Assembly: GCA_027575805.1 (NCBI GenBank)
Contig: JANBPU010000003.1
Coordinates: 62,001 to 126,000, forward strand
Origin: Mycoemilia scoparia
Lineage: Eukaryota; Kickxellomycota; Kickxellomycetes; Kickxellales; Kickxellaceae
Length of the DNA: 64,000 nucleotides
Direction: 5' to 3'
The notes under the pieces were generated by a model. It made no database searches. It saw only the letters and a program-made list of their open reading frames with translations, and had not been told where the DNA came from. How positions within the stretch are numbered: the first letter of the stretch is position 1; the number at the start of each line of letters is the position of its first letter. Shown here in pieces: positions 11,356-21,608 of this stretch. The position numbers and the translations under genes are program-made.

Positions 11356-11957
11356 CTAGTTTACACCAAAAGCTTCAATCTACTCAGTTTTTTTGAAATA
11401 AATAAATAAACGAAATTTATTGTTCTGCTTAGAAAGTGAGCTTGGTGTTGTCTAATAAAGAGCTGGCATTTCAGCTGCGCATTTGCTGGTGGGGGTGATA
11501 GAGAGATATTATTATTTTAAGAGGCACAGTGCTATCAGGCCTCCTCACACTGCTCAACTATTAAGTTCCAATGATGTAAACAAGTAATGCATGTCTGGCC
11601 TCAAGTGGGTGATAGGCGATGTGCTAGGTAACTGGCTCACTCAGCCGAGGCAGTTCCGTGTGAGCTTGGGCGCCATGCTTTGACAGGTGTTGTTTTATTG
11701 TGTACGCTGAGTACAAGTTTTTAGCATACACGCTCTTTGTTGCTTCACAGCTTTCTTCTTGTACTACTAGTTCCTTAGCATTTTGTTCTAATTATTTCCT
11801 ACCTAGCATTGCCAATTCAGCCTGCGCTCTTCAAAAACTCGTTGCCAGAGCTTTTTATAGAACAGCAAACACTAGCCGTGGGTAGTAGGGATAAGCAGGA
11901 GCAAAAACAGTCTCTACTAAAGACTACCAACCTACAGCTGCTCATGAAGCAATAATA
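11356..11957. other. Spacer between PPIE and the PI4P 5-kinase
   Basis: 602 bp. It includes the PPIE 3' end (AATAAATAAATAAACG near 11398) and the kinase promoter. No gene or repeat copy is recognised. Confidence 0.45.
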
Positions 11958-14900
11958 ATGACTGCACTTCTTGACCCTGGAAGCAGCCCATATCACCAGG
12001 CTTCTATTTATGCCCAAGAGACTGCTGCACATTACCAGCAACACCACCAGCACCACGCCACCCAAACCTCCAAACACAACCTCACAATTGTCCCAGACAT
12101 TCCCCTTCCTCGCATTCCAATTCGCCTGCGACCCCCAATTAACAACACCCCTAGAAAAAACTCGAACCGCAACTTTAGAGTCATAGACGCGAACACATAT
12201 ATTGCCCCTGGTGGCGGCGCAGGGCTTGGGAATGATGGAGATTTGCCTTCACAGCAGCAACAATTCATGAGGCCATGGGCCTATCCAGCCCGAATTGGTG
12301 AGCCAGCTGGATTTATACCAGTCAACAACGCCAGAGAAGCCATGAGTAGCCAGGCCAATGGCAGGGAAAGCAAAGACGACTATAGCGCACACTCCCACAT
12401 TCCAAATGAAATTCCTCAAAACAGTCTTGCATTCAATAGCGGGCATACTGTATCTCCATATGATCACAGACGCCACTTTGATGGTAACCAGGACAGAGAC
12501 GGGTTCCGGCACCAGCCTGTAGCATCAGAGAGGTTTATCCCATTGCCTAGTATGGCTCCACCAAGGGATATCTCAAGACCAACACCGCCTCCACTGCCCC
12601 AGGGACCTCTTCCGGATCTCCCGGGGAATATAGTCGATAACACAAATCTAATTACACTTAAAGGTACGTTGTATTGCCACATTGCTATGTCATCATCAGC
12701 CTCACTTTAGCAAAAGCCTTTCCTGGGCAGTAGCAGAAAATTCTTTACAGCAGTAAAACACCTTCACACCCTATGGACCAGAATCTTAGCACACTTGGTC
12801 CCATCGCATTTTGATAGAATGGGCCAAAATCATGCAAAGACGTGTTTCATTGGATTCCAAATCTGTTCCATGGATTCTTTCTTTCGGCTGTCTTTGTTTT
12901 ATTATCTCCCCTTTGGTATATTATCCCCAGACATTCCTTTATTTTTATCCCACACGCTCTTTCACGCACATAAACATTACTCTTCCTCACAACTGCCTTA
13001 AAAGTACCCTTTTAGCAAACATTTTCTTTCTACTTGTTTCATCAAGTGGTTTTGATATCCTCCCCTAGTCACACACACACACACACACATATACACGTAC
13101 ATATATACACCCTCTATTCCTTTATGTGCTAGTTTTCTTTGTTTCAGTGTCTCACATCAACAAACCAAGCTATCATACAACTCAACTAAGCAAAATTGTA
13201 TCTTTACGCTTTAGAAAAGAAGACCTTGTCCCCTACCACACTTGCATTGCAGGGCCAAGACTCGTCACTTTCTTCTACGCTTACCTATTATAGCCGTGAT
13301 TCCCAGGCCTACCCTGAACCGTTGTCACCATTGGAGGGGTTGGACGAAGAGTATTATAATCCAAGGCCTTCCGCGCCCCAAAAAGTACCAATTAATGGTC
13401 ACGGCTTCGTTCATCAACTGCCTCGAACACCCTCTCATAGTAGCCACCCATCGATCTCCGATGTTGAAGGCGACAAGGAGGAATATGACAAAGACCAGGT
13501 CAACTTTTTGGGAAAAAAGCGGGAGCCTAGCATTATAGCCCCTGGTACTATCACCAGCCACCCCGAATTGCAGGCAATTGGGAATGAAAAAAGAAATGCA
13601 AACAAATTTCAAAGTACAAATCCTGCCCCGCCATTAGCAACCGATTTTTCTGTTCGTGCAAACTCTATGGACATGGCCTTTGAGAACAGGCTGTACTGGC
13701 AGAAGAGCAGCAGTCGGGCATATCTGGCTTACAGAGTAGAATCGCAGGTTATTCCACCCATCGAAGACGAGGGAACTGATGATGCCCAAGACGGAACGGT
13801 GCGACCAAGGTGGAGGGGCTACAGGGTCCCATCTCCTGAAGAGAACCCATGGGGCGAGCACCCTTTAGCCAAGCTTGCCGAGAATAATGATCCGCTAAAA
13901 CAATCACCCCCTCCGTCAAGGAAGGATCAAACTTCACAGCAGCCAGAGCCTGGCTACGATGGGGATAACGATGACGAGGGTGTGCGAATTGCCAAGCACC
14001 ACCCCCTTCGACGTAGAAACACTGTTGCAGGCGACATTATTATGAGCGCGCCATCCGCCAAGCGTCGTGTCAATCACGCGGTTCAAACAAACATGGACGA
14101 TGATAGGATAGATTGGAGCCAAGCCCGTCTGAAGGTACGGAAGAGCCACAGAGCATCGCGCCGGAAATCTGGAAACAATCCAATGGCCTTTGGTACCAGG
14201 ATTTCAGAGGGGCACACCAATTATATGCTAATGTACAACATGCTCACTGGTATCCGCATTTCCGTTTCGCGCTGCTCTGCCAAGCCAGACAGACCAGTAG
14301 TAAGGGACGATTACATGGCTGCCAACAAATATTCTTTTGATATTGTTGGTGACGAGATGACCCCAGTTGCCCACTACGACTTTAAATTCAAGGACTACGC
14401 CCCATGGGTGTTTAGACATATTCGTGAGGCCTTCCATTTAGAATCTTCCGATTACCTGGTATCCCTAACAGATAAATATATCATGTCTGAGATTGGGTCG
14501 TCAGGAAAATCGGGTTCATTCTTCTATTACTCGCAGGACTTCCGCTTTATTATCAAAACTGTACATCACACTGAGCACAAGTTCATGCGCAAAATTCTTT
14601 CCAACTACTACGAGTATGTAAGCCAGAACCCAAACACGCTCCTCTCCAGGATATATGGCCTTCATCGCATCAAGACACCCGAAGGTAAAAAGGTCCACTT
14701 TATTGTAATGAGCAACATCTTCCCACCAAACAAGGACATCCATATCCAATACGATCTTAAGGGATCAATGCTTGGCCGTGAATTGAGTCCTGAAGCTGCG
14801 GCGAAGCCCAGGGCATGTCTAAAAGATAAAAATTGGCTAAACAACAAGTGTAAGCTTCAGCTTGGTCCTCAAAAGAGACGCCAATTTGTTGAGCAGCTTA

Positions 14901-15493
14901 TTCGTGATGTTGGCCTATTGATCAAACTCAAGATTATGGATTACAGTCTATTGATTGGAGTACACGATGTCCGCCTTGGCAACCAAAGCCGCATTCGGGA
15001 CGCAACACTTTCGGTCTTTGACCCTGAAAAGACCGAGCTTCCACCAAAGGCTCTCAAACAGGCAAACCGTGCCAATACAATCAGAGACAAGGTGTCACGC
15101 ACTGATCCAGTTGTGATTGACAACCTCCCTGAAAAGCAACAATCCTCATTACTCCAACCCGTATTCCATGAGCAACATCACTCAATATTTTATCGTGATG
15201 ATGGTGGTATTTTTGCGACAAATGATCTTGACAGAAACACGAACCTTATTTACTACCTCGGGGTCATAGACATTCTTACACCATACAACACTGTAAAACG
15301 AGTCGAACACATTGCCAAATCTGTTCGATACGATCGTCACACCATCTCTGCTGTCAACCCACGCTACTATGGTCTTCGTTTCCTCAGGTTCATGGTCGAT
15401 GCATTAAGTGATCCCGATGATGTCAAAGATCTCTTGCAAAGATTTGAAGAGTCAGTTGGGTCATCGTCCTCTCACGGCTTTCACTGGTTTTAA
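11958..15493 (+). CDS. MSS4: Phosphatidylinositol-4-phosphate 5-kinase, MSS4/its3 type, two exons
   Basis: The enzyme makes PI(4,5)P2 at the plasma membrane and so controls actin, endocytosis and wall integrity. Exon 1 (11958-12663) encodes a low-complexity His/Gln/Pro-rich region. Donor GTACGT and acceptor CTTTAG bound an intron of 551 bp; exon 2 starts at 13215 and the frame is kept, giving 994 residues. The kinase domain lies in about the last 430 residues: MTPVAHYDFKFKDYAPWVFR, IGSSGKSGSFFYYSQDFRFI (glycine-rich loop), IIKTVHHTEHKFMRKIL (ATP-binding Lys), IQYDLKGSMLGRE, IKLKIMDYSLLIGVHD (catalytic Asp in MDYSLL) and YYLGVIDILTPYNTVKRVEH before the activation loop. Bulk size and disordered N-terminus match yeast Mss4. 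Confidence 0.95.
12664..13214 (+). other. Long intron of the PI4P 5-kinase gene
   Basis: At 551 bp it is much longer than most introns here. It contains a (CA)n run at 13070-13090. Open frames inside it are not supported, because exons 1 and 2 join in frame across it. Confidence 0.75.
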
Positions 15494-16260
15494 GCGTGTA
15501 TATCTGTACACGCACATATTTAACCCTCCACTCATTGTTCACGTTAATATATAAAGACTTTTTATTCTCATCAGCATCATCCAACCTCTGTTTCTTTAGC
15601 GCCATATACTAGCAGTATTATTAATTATCCAACCGCATTTACTCTTAAATGTACTGCGGAGTACCCACAATGCTCACATTTGTCAATGTGGTCAACATTT
15701 TTGAATATCAGTTGTATTAGATTTATTTCGAGCCTTTAAATACGATTTATTTAACATTGTTTAAATAGAGCCAATAAAATATAGGGGCAATCCCGTCAGT
15801 TTTACATTATAGTAAGATTTCGCTTGGGATAAAGCATATTGTAGGCAGAAATGTGCCCTCGTATTTTGGCCCAACAATCAGCCATTTGGCAGAGTAGTCT
15901 CGTCTAAAAGGGTTGAACTAGGATAATCTCCTGGATACCAGCCAACCACCACTGTGACTCCAGGTAGACGTAAGTGTTATGAGCTGATTTGCAAGGTATA
16001 TGTGAGGGTGGCTGTCTGTTCCCTTTTGGAGGAGAGCTTGCCATTTGGTATACAATTTCTGGGGACCTTTTAAACTAAGGTAGTATGCAGCTTGATGGTA
16101 TATTCAAAAAATAAGTTAGGGTTTACAGGAAATGGCTGAGAGATCTAGTAAAACTATAAAACCTTACAAAGCCCCTCATGACAACAATTTGTATAAATTT
16201 ATATATAAAGCAAAAACAAAAGTCATCCACTCATCAGATAAACTAGAAAAAAAAAGAAAC
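15494..16260. other. Spacer with family Z copy, between PI4P 5-kinase and tRNA-His
   Basis: The first 280 bp are AT-rich 3' flank. A short MITE core remnant (ATATAGGGGCAATC, about 15780-15794) directly precedes a family Z copy listed separately. The rest, 16070-16260, shows nothing recognisable. Confidence 0.5.
15798..16062 (-). pseudogene. Family Z pseudogene copy
   Basis: The minus strand reads, with interruptions: GKLSSKREQTATLTYTLQIS, then WSHSGGWLVSRRLS, a stop, FNPFRRDYSAKWLIVGPKYE and GTFLPTICFIPSEI. It aligns with GKFSTERELKDTLRHSLKIG and WSLGGDWLVSRGVSWYPFRG in the copy at 41.7-42.0 kb. A 1-nt deletion near 15972 and in-frame stops mark it as decayed. Confidence 0.6.
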
Positions 16261-16331
16261 TGCCATTGCCTGGAATCGAACCAGGGTTAACACGGCCACA
16301 ACGTGTTGTGATACCTCTACACTACAATGGC
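16261..16331 (-). tRNA. tRNA-His (anticodon GUG)
   Basis: The acceptor stem GCCATTG pairs fully with CAATGGC, followed by discriminator A. The D arm is present (GTGTAGAGGTATCAC). The anticodon stem ACACG/CGTGT encloses the loop TTGTGGC, giving anticodon GTG. The T arm is CCTGG-TTCGATT-CCAGG. There is no intron. The base before the stem is A, so the histidine-specific G-1 is not encoded and would be added after transcription, as known for eukaryotic tRNA-His (Thg1). Confidence 0.96.
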
Positions 16332-16586
16332 TCACACATTCTTGTTGTTATCGACTTTATATGGAATTATATTCCTGTGTAACTCTTAATCTCCAAATTT
16401 TCCCAACTTAAATATAATTATCTACTAATTATATTTTATTAGATTTAGTTCTTATTATCTCACAAAGAGCTTCTTGGCAACATGATCTATTCCCTGATAC
16501 TTTATTATCAAGAAAATATCTTTAATAGTTTCTTCTCTATTATATACATAGAGATGTATTGGATGCTTTTGTAGAGAAATGAATAT

Positions 16587-17906
16587 CTAGTTAAGCATCT
16601 CAGATAGCAAACCCATCGATTTCATACAGTATTTGGGCACAATCTTGGCCGAAGAACCAGTGAAATCTTCTCTCTTGGCAACACCAGTCAATACAGCCAA
16701 TGTATCTACATTTCCATTAATCCCAAAGAGTATATCGGTGTCCAGGTTATCTCCAATCATCAAAGTTCTCTTTAGATCAATGTCCTTGTACTCGGTCTTT
16801 ATGCAGTCTAGCATATAATGGTTTGGTTTGCCAATGATTGTTGGCTTTTTACCAGTTGAGAGGATGAGGGAGTGGAGTAGGGAGCCGCAGCCAGGGAAAT
16901 CATAGTTGGCCATGGGGAAGACACGGTCATCGTTGGTTGCAATGAACATGCAGTCAGGGTTATGTACAATGTTGATGTGAGCCTTTGACATCTTGATATA
17001 GTTCAGCTCGAAATCGATTCCGAATACAACTGCTCCAACCTACAAATAATTATGGTCGTATATATTTGATTTGGTTATCATTAAAATACTTTCTAGAGGT
17101 TTAGTGATTGATGACTTACTTCAGGGTTGGGCTTTAGATGTTTCAGCTCTTCCTTCACATTTCTAGGGAATTCGTTCTAACAGTATATATTTAACATTAA
17201 TGACCAGCAGGCTGTTTTATATTTCGACAAGATAGTATAATAGTGCCTAGATATGTACCTCAAAAATGCAGTTGATCCCTTTTTCTTCAAACTCTTCTTT
17301 AATTCCAAGTCCACCAACTATATACACCTTTTTGTCTTTGGGGAATTTTACAATATCTGCTAGATAGGTAGCTGTGGCGTAAGCTGAAGATATGATTTCT
17401 CCCTGAACATTATATCACAAACGAACATTAGGCTGCGTTTAAAAATAATGTGACAACATTAATATTAGAGATAAGTTCCACTCACTTTGTCGGCTGAAAT
17501 ACCAAGCGACTCGAATTTCTTTGTATAATCTTTACGAGAGGTCGAGCTGTTGTTTGTTACGAATATTAACTTTTTGTCTAAAACAACAGATCAATATATA
17601 TTTGTTATGTTATATTCTAGGTCCATTCTCAGCAATGTTTACTCAAACTAATATATTAGTGTTTGGGACACTACTTTTGCTTCTCAACAGCTCCAGGGAG
17701 TCCTTTACTCCTTCAATAGCTTCATGGCCACGCCAGATGACACCTATAGACAACAATACAGTCAAATGTTCAGCAATTATTTTCCGATTTATCGTTATTT
17801 TTAAATAAAAGAAAGTGCAGCCAAGCTTACCATCACAGTCAAACATGAAGGTATCATAGTTGTCGAGGAGATTTTCAAGGTCCTGCTTGTTTAAAATGTC
17901 TTTCAT
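16587..17906 (-). CDS. PHO13: HAD-family phosphatase, PHO13/phosphoglycolate phosphatase type (multi-exon)
   Basis: It is a cytosolic metabolite-repair phosphatase of the 4-nitrophenylphosphatase group, acting on phosphoglycolate-like side products. The start at 17906 gives MKDILNKQDLENLLDNY, then FMFDCDG joined over a short intron to VIWRGHEAIEGV, which is HAD motif I (DxDG). Next come LIFVTNNSS-like motif II (about 17575), ISSAYATATYLADIV, YIVGGLGIKEEF, GAVVFGIDFELNYIKM, FIATNDDRVFP, IIGKPNHYML (motif III Lys) and TLMIGDNLDTDILFGINGN (motif IV). At least five exons, with phases agreeing by eye. Length is typical of the family. Confidence 0.92.
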
Positions 17907-18691
17907 GGCTATACTATCAAAGTATATTAAACGATTTAAGTTATCGGGAATAAGATATAGAGTGACTCTATGTAGGGTTGAGTAATGTTAACTAGACAAA
18001 AGTGGCAAATGTATGATTTAGCTCTAAGAAAGGTTCTAGTTTCCTTCAATGCTTAATAGCCTAGAGGTCAGTAGTAGCTAATATGCGGGTATTATGGGCG
18101 AATCACACATTCTGGGGATCTACATCGTCAACCAAAGGCAGGGGCTATCATAAGTGGGCTTATCAAAATGCCATCAGCCGATCAATCAATAGGATTAACG
18201 TAAAGTAACCAGGTGGGAAACGCTTGAAGTTATTTGGTTAGTCTTGCAGATTCCTCATCGGATCAAACACAACACAACACAACACAACACAACACAACAC
18301 AACACAACATAACATAACATAACATAGTAATAGATGAACCCCTGTGAATTTATGCTCAAAATATTTATAATCGCTACCCCATATTATTTAGGGATGCCAA
18401 CATTAGAATACAATATCACAAGAGATATGCCAATTTAACTCGATCTATTGTTTCGGTATTAGCATTGTCCAAGGGCCATTTTGTATGTCTCCAAAAGTTC
18501 CAATTAAGTAGCCATTACAAATAAACAATTTTATCATATACTATCACCACTATGTAAATGACATGCTTTACAGACCTTCATTAACTAATTCTAGGAAGTA
18601 TGATTGTATATGCGTAAAATTTTGTGGAATCCAACGGGAAAAATTGATAAAGAAATATATTATGCGGAAAATACTTTTTATACACGGCCGT
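17907..18691. other. Spacer with a pentanucleotide repeat
   Basis: It holds the (CAACA)n array listed separately, and otherwise unremarkable AT-rich DNA. No exon is supported. Confidence 0.5.
18266..18325. repeat. (ACACA)n pentanucleotide microsatellite
   Basis: About nine AACAC units followed by about four AACAT units, a clean point-mutated sub-block. It is a simple tandem repeat without spacers. Confidence 0.9.
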
Positions 18692-19459
18692 TTACATGAA
18701 ATAGTCTGGTTTCTTGACCTTGACGCCATATTCGGAAAGTGCAGCGGCCAGATCATCCATTGTCAGCACAGTTTTTCGATCCTATTTCAACAAATATTAT
18801 TGAGATTTATTAAAATCAATGTAATACATATGTTATTGTTGTTGAGATTTGTATGGTATAGAAGTGACCGATGACTTGCTTTGCTTAAAATCTTTTTCTC
18901 TTTGCTTGCTTGCTGGCGAATTCTGTTATACTGGAATGCATCTGCAGCAACATCTGAAATGAATTTCTGTGTTGCCATTGCCAGCAGCTTTTTTCTATTT
19001 ATTTATTTATTTAGCCATATTTGTGTCAATAAAGAGCGACAGAGCATTATAACGGCATGCAATATTGGATAACTAAACTACTTACATTCGAACATCGTCG
19101 CACTCAAACCCAGCTTGAGAAAGATAGTAATCTGTGAGAGCATCTGGGATCTATATAACACACAGAATGTTGAGCATGCCTCCCACTCAATTTAAAATGA
19201 TAGAAAATCCATAAGCTGGTTTACTTACAATTGGAGAGTATTGGTCCATTTGAACAAGAAACTCTGCTAGACTTTTTTCTTTTTTTACATATTCCATGTC
19301 CTTTGGGTCCAATGAGCTTTCGATGTTGTTTGGTGGTTGGTCAGATGTGGAAGCAGCTTGCTCTGATGTCCCTGCATGGTCTTTAGTAGCTACAGAATCG
19401 TTGCTTTGAGTAATTTGCTCAACTGGGGACTCGATGTCCATAGAATCTTTATTATCCAT
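18692..19459 (-). CDS. TAF10: TAF10, histone-fold subunit of TFIID and SAGA (four exons, one probable GC-AG intron)
   Basis: TAF10 is a histone-fold protein shared by TFIID and SAGA. The start is MDNKDSMDIE at 19459, then an acidic Ser/Thr-rich tail. The conserved core runs FLVQMDQYSPI (exon 1), IPDALTDYYLSQAGFECDDV (exon 2), MATQKFISDVAADAFQY (exon 3) and DRKTVLTMDDLAAALSEYG plus VKVKKPDYFM (exon 4, stop at 18692-18694), exactly the TAF10 order. The last intron (18782-18879, 98 nt) starts AAA|GCAAGT and ends ATAG; no GT donor gives this join, and the joined peptide matches the family. A MITE lies about 118 bp upstream of the start codon. Confidence 0.95.
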
Positions 19460-20040
19460 TGTATAAAGTAAGTGTAACAATAAATTTATAGATAAATTAA
19501 AACTACAGGGTGTCTTTTTTCTTGACATCATCTGTTTTGTCTATGGCAGATAGATAGTTTTATTAAAGTCATCCAGTTATGGGTAATAATTTTTGAAGAG
19601 TGGCCATTTGCTAATAAATAGTGGCTACTCATTCGGCTGTCACTGCCCCTATAATCGTTGACCACCAAGTCACCCTTCAAAGATCGTGATCCATATTATA
19701 TCGATTATTCGAACATTTAAAGCTGTTAAATACAATTTTTAGTGTATGTGGCATATAACTACCTCCATAGGAGTAATAAAATGCTTAATCATACCATTTG
19801 ATCATTTAGAAAGTATCTACCAAAATGAATAGAAATGGTATAGTGAATAGATAATCTGAAAAATATCAATGAGAAAAATGTGACATCAATCAAATGAATC
19901 ATCTTACTAGCATAGAAATTTGATACAATGAAACATATAATGTTATGATTGAGGCATACGTTTATATACAACTAAAGTGAACATATAGTATAAACAGCGT
20001 TATAAAAAAGTAATGAAAAAGCATCTTGGGAGATATGCAT
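19460..20040. other. Spacer between TAF10 and the secreted Gly/Tyr-rich gene
   Basis: It holds a MITE copy at 19577-19696, listed separately, in the presumed TAF10 promoter. The rest is AT-rich 3' flank of the secreted gene. No exon is supported. Confidence 0.5.
19577..19696. mobile_element. MITE-like element upstream of TAF10
   Basis: The left end TATGGGTAATAATTTTTGAA and right end CTTCAAAGATCGTGATCCAT are inverted repeats. The core reads GCCCCTATAATCGTTGACCA, so it lies in the opposite orientation to copies A and B. About 120 bp. Confidence 0.85.
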
Positions 20041-20499
20041 CTAGTAGTAGCGATGGTAGCTACCGAAACCGCCATAATGAGGGTAGCCGTAAGCTGGGTA
20101 TCCGTAGCCTTGATGGCCATATCCTCCATAGCCGTAGTATCCGGCGGGTGCGACTCTGTTATCCCAGTGCTGGTTGTTCCAGGTGTTGAAGTTAGAGTTC
20201 CCTGAGGAGCCGAATGGGGTGCTGGCAGAATCTTGGTGGGAATTGAAACCATTGTTCCAGCTGTTGGAGTTGTATCCGAGAGGACCAGTGTTAGTGATCT
20301 GACCATTGTTATAGGCGCCGGTGTTGACATTAGAGAACGAGTCACGGATCATGAGGCCTCTGGTGTGAAGATGGTGACCTGGGGGAGCGGCCATAAGAGC
20401 AAGACCTCCAGGATGAACGATTCCGGAAGCTGAGGCGATGGCAGCTGGAGCAACGGTGGCAGCAGCGATGGTGGCAGCAGTGGATAGATCGAACTTCAT
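20041..20499 (-). CDS. Secreted Gly/Tyr/Asn-rich protein of unknown function
   Basis: A 152-residue single-exon protein. The N-terminus MKFDLSTAATIAAATVAPAA is a short, Ala-rich hydrophobic signal sequence. The middle is Asn/Ser/Gly-rich. The last 35 residues are a run of Tyr-Gly pairs (GYYGYGGYGHQGYGYPAYGY, then PHYGGFGSYHRYY). Such composition is seen in structural or adhesive wall, spore-coat and glue proteins, but no family is recognised, so function is inference from composition only. No Cys residue is present. A TATA box sits about 100 bp upstream. Codon use is regular and the frame is full length, which supports a real, well-expressed gene. Confidence 0.75.
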   Translation of the reverse strand: MKFDLSTAATIAAATVAPAAIASASGIVHPGGLALMAAPPGHHLHTRGLMIRDSFSNVNTGAYNNGQITNTGPLGYNSNSWNNGFNSHQDSASTPFGSSGNSNFNTWNNQHWDNRVAPAGYYGYGGYGHQGYGYPAYGYPHYGGFGSYHRYY

Positions 20500-20594
20500 T
20501 TTAACTTGAGTGTATGTATAGTGTTAATTTGAAATAGTAAGTGAGTAATGTAGAGAAATTGTGATAATGATTTAAAAAATTAGAAACCCCGACA

Positions 20595-20603
20595 TTATTT
20601 ATA
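20595..20603 (-). promoter_or_regulatory. TATA box of the secreted Gly/Tyr-rich gene
   Basis: The minus strand reads GGTATAAATAATG, about 100 bp upstream of the start codon, a normal spacing for a fungal TATA promoter. Confidence 0.55.
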
Positions 20604-21608
20604 CCTTTTTGTGTTGTGAGGTGGGAGTTTTAACACCAAGGTTGAATTGCGAATCAGCTAATGGGTCTTTTCTAAAGATACCACGAGTTACAAATATTTT
20701 GAAAACATACGCTCATTAGAATTGCTTTGCCTATGGATGTAGGGAAAACGCTACTATAAAGCAAAGCTCATGCTATAATGAGTGCAGTATCCCTGATAAA
20801 CTAACCGGTTGAACTTTCATGTTGTCTAGCCATCCAGGGGAAAATGAAGCAGATCGCTACTACTGCAATATTAAAAACCATTATTTCCGAACTTTCCATT
20901 TTGCTACTATCCATTAAAAGTTCCCTCTATCCTATATAAATACTAGTAATTATTGTTGGATACAATTTCAAATAATTCCCTTGGACTCAGGTTTAGCACA
21001 GCTAGCCAGCAGGTTATTGTTCCACAGCCAGGTCATACTGTAATTACAAATTCATTCAGAATACACCCAAGTTCTTTTATTATCCTAACATTGTGATGCT
21101 TCAGGATGTATACACAGATCTGAATTTAACCAAATGAAAGTTAAGACATGGTTCTTGATACTGCTTCTTAATGCTCAGATGTGGAAGCCTAGCAATGACT
21201 AGCAATATACTCTTTCTCAAATCTCATCTGGCATTGGACCGTATTGGGTTCTGAAGCATGGAAATCATCCAACACTCTCAGCTTGTATTGTACACTTAAC
21301 TCATTTCATGAAAAGTGAAACTAAATCATACGTATATTTTTGCACATAAAAAACTCCCTATGCTTCAAAATAAAAATGTTGTACATTTGCATTATTTAGC
21401 CACAACAAGCGGAGAAAACAAAGATGAGATAGCCACCATTCTAGTGAATGAGGAGGGGCGAGCCATGTGGGTAATTATTTTTGAAGGGCTAAATTAATAT
21501 TATCAATGATTATATAGACTGGTCAATACACAAGTTGAAACTGGCCTATTAGTAAAAATTAGTAGCCCTTCAAAAATTATTAGTCGTGTGGTGAAAATCG
21601 AGCAAAAC
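20604..21608. other. Spacer upstream of the secreted gene and downstream of the metallopeptidase
   Basis: About 1 kb of AT-rich DNA. A MITE copy at 21463-21591 is listed separately. No exon is supported. Confidence 0.5.
21463..21591. mobile_element. MITE-like element in the 3' flank of the metallopeptidase gene
   Basis: The left end is CATGTGGGTAATTATTTTTG and the right end CCTTCAAAAATTATTAGTCG. The interior differs strongly from other copies (TAAATTAATATTATCAATGA) while both ends are kept, so it may be a separate subfamily. It ends 17 bp from the stop codon of the metallopeptidase and so probably lies in its 3' UTR. Confidence 0.75.

Noticed and set aside
13070..13213. Start of the PI4P 5-kinase at the ATG in exon 2 (13196)
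   Set aside because: The upstream exon 11958-12663 joins in frame through good splice sites and gives the usual long disordered N-terminus. The 13196 ATG lies inside the intron just before the acceptor.
18266..18325. Pentanucleotide array as a CRISPR or telomere-like array
   Set aside because: The units are contiguous with no spacers, and the unit is not a telomere motif seen at a chromosome end here.
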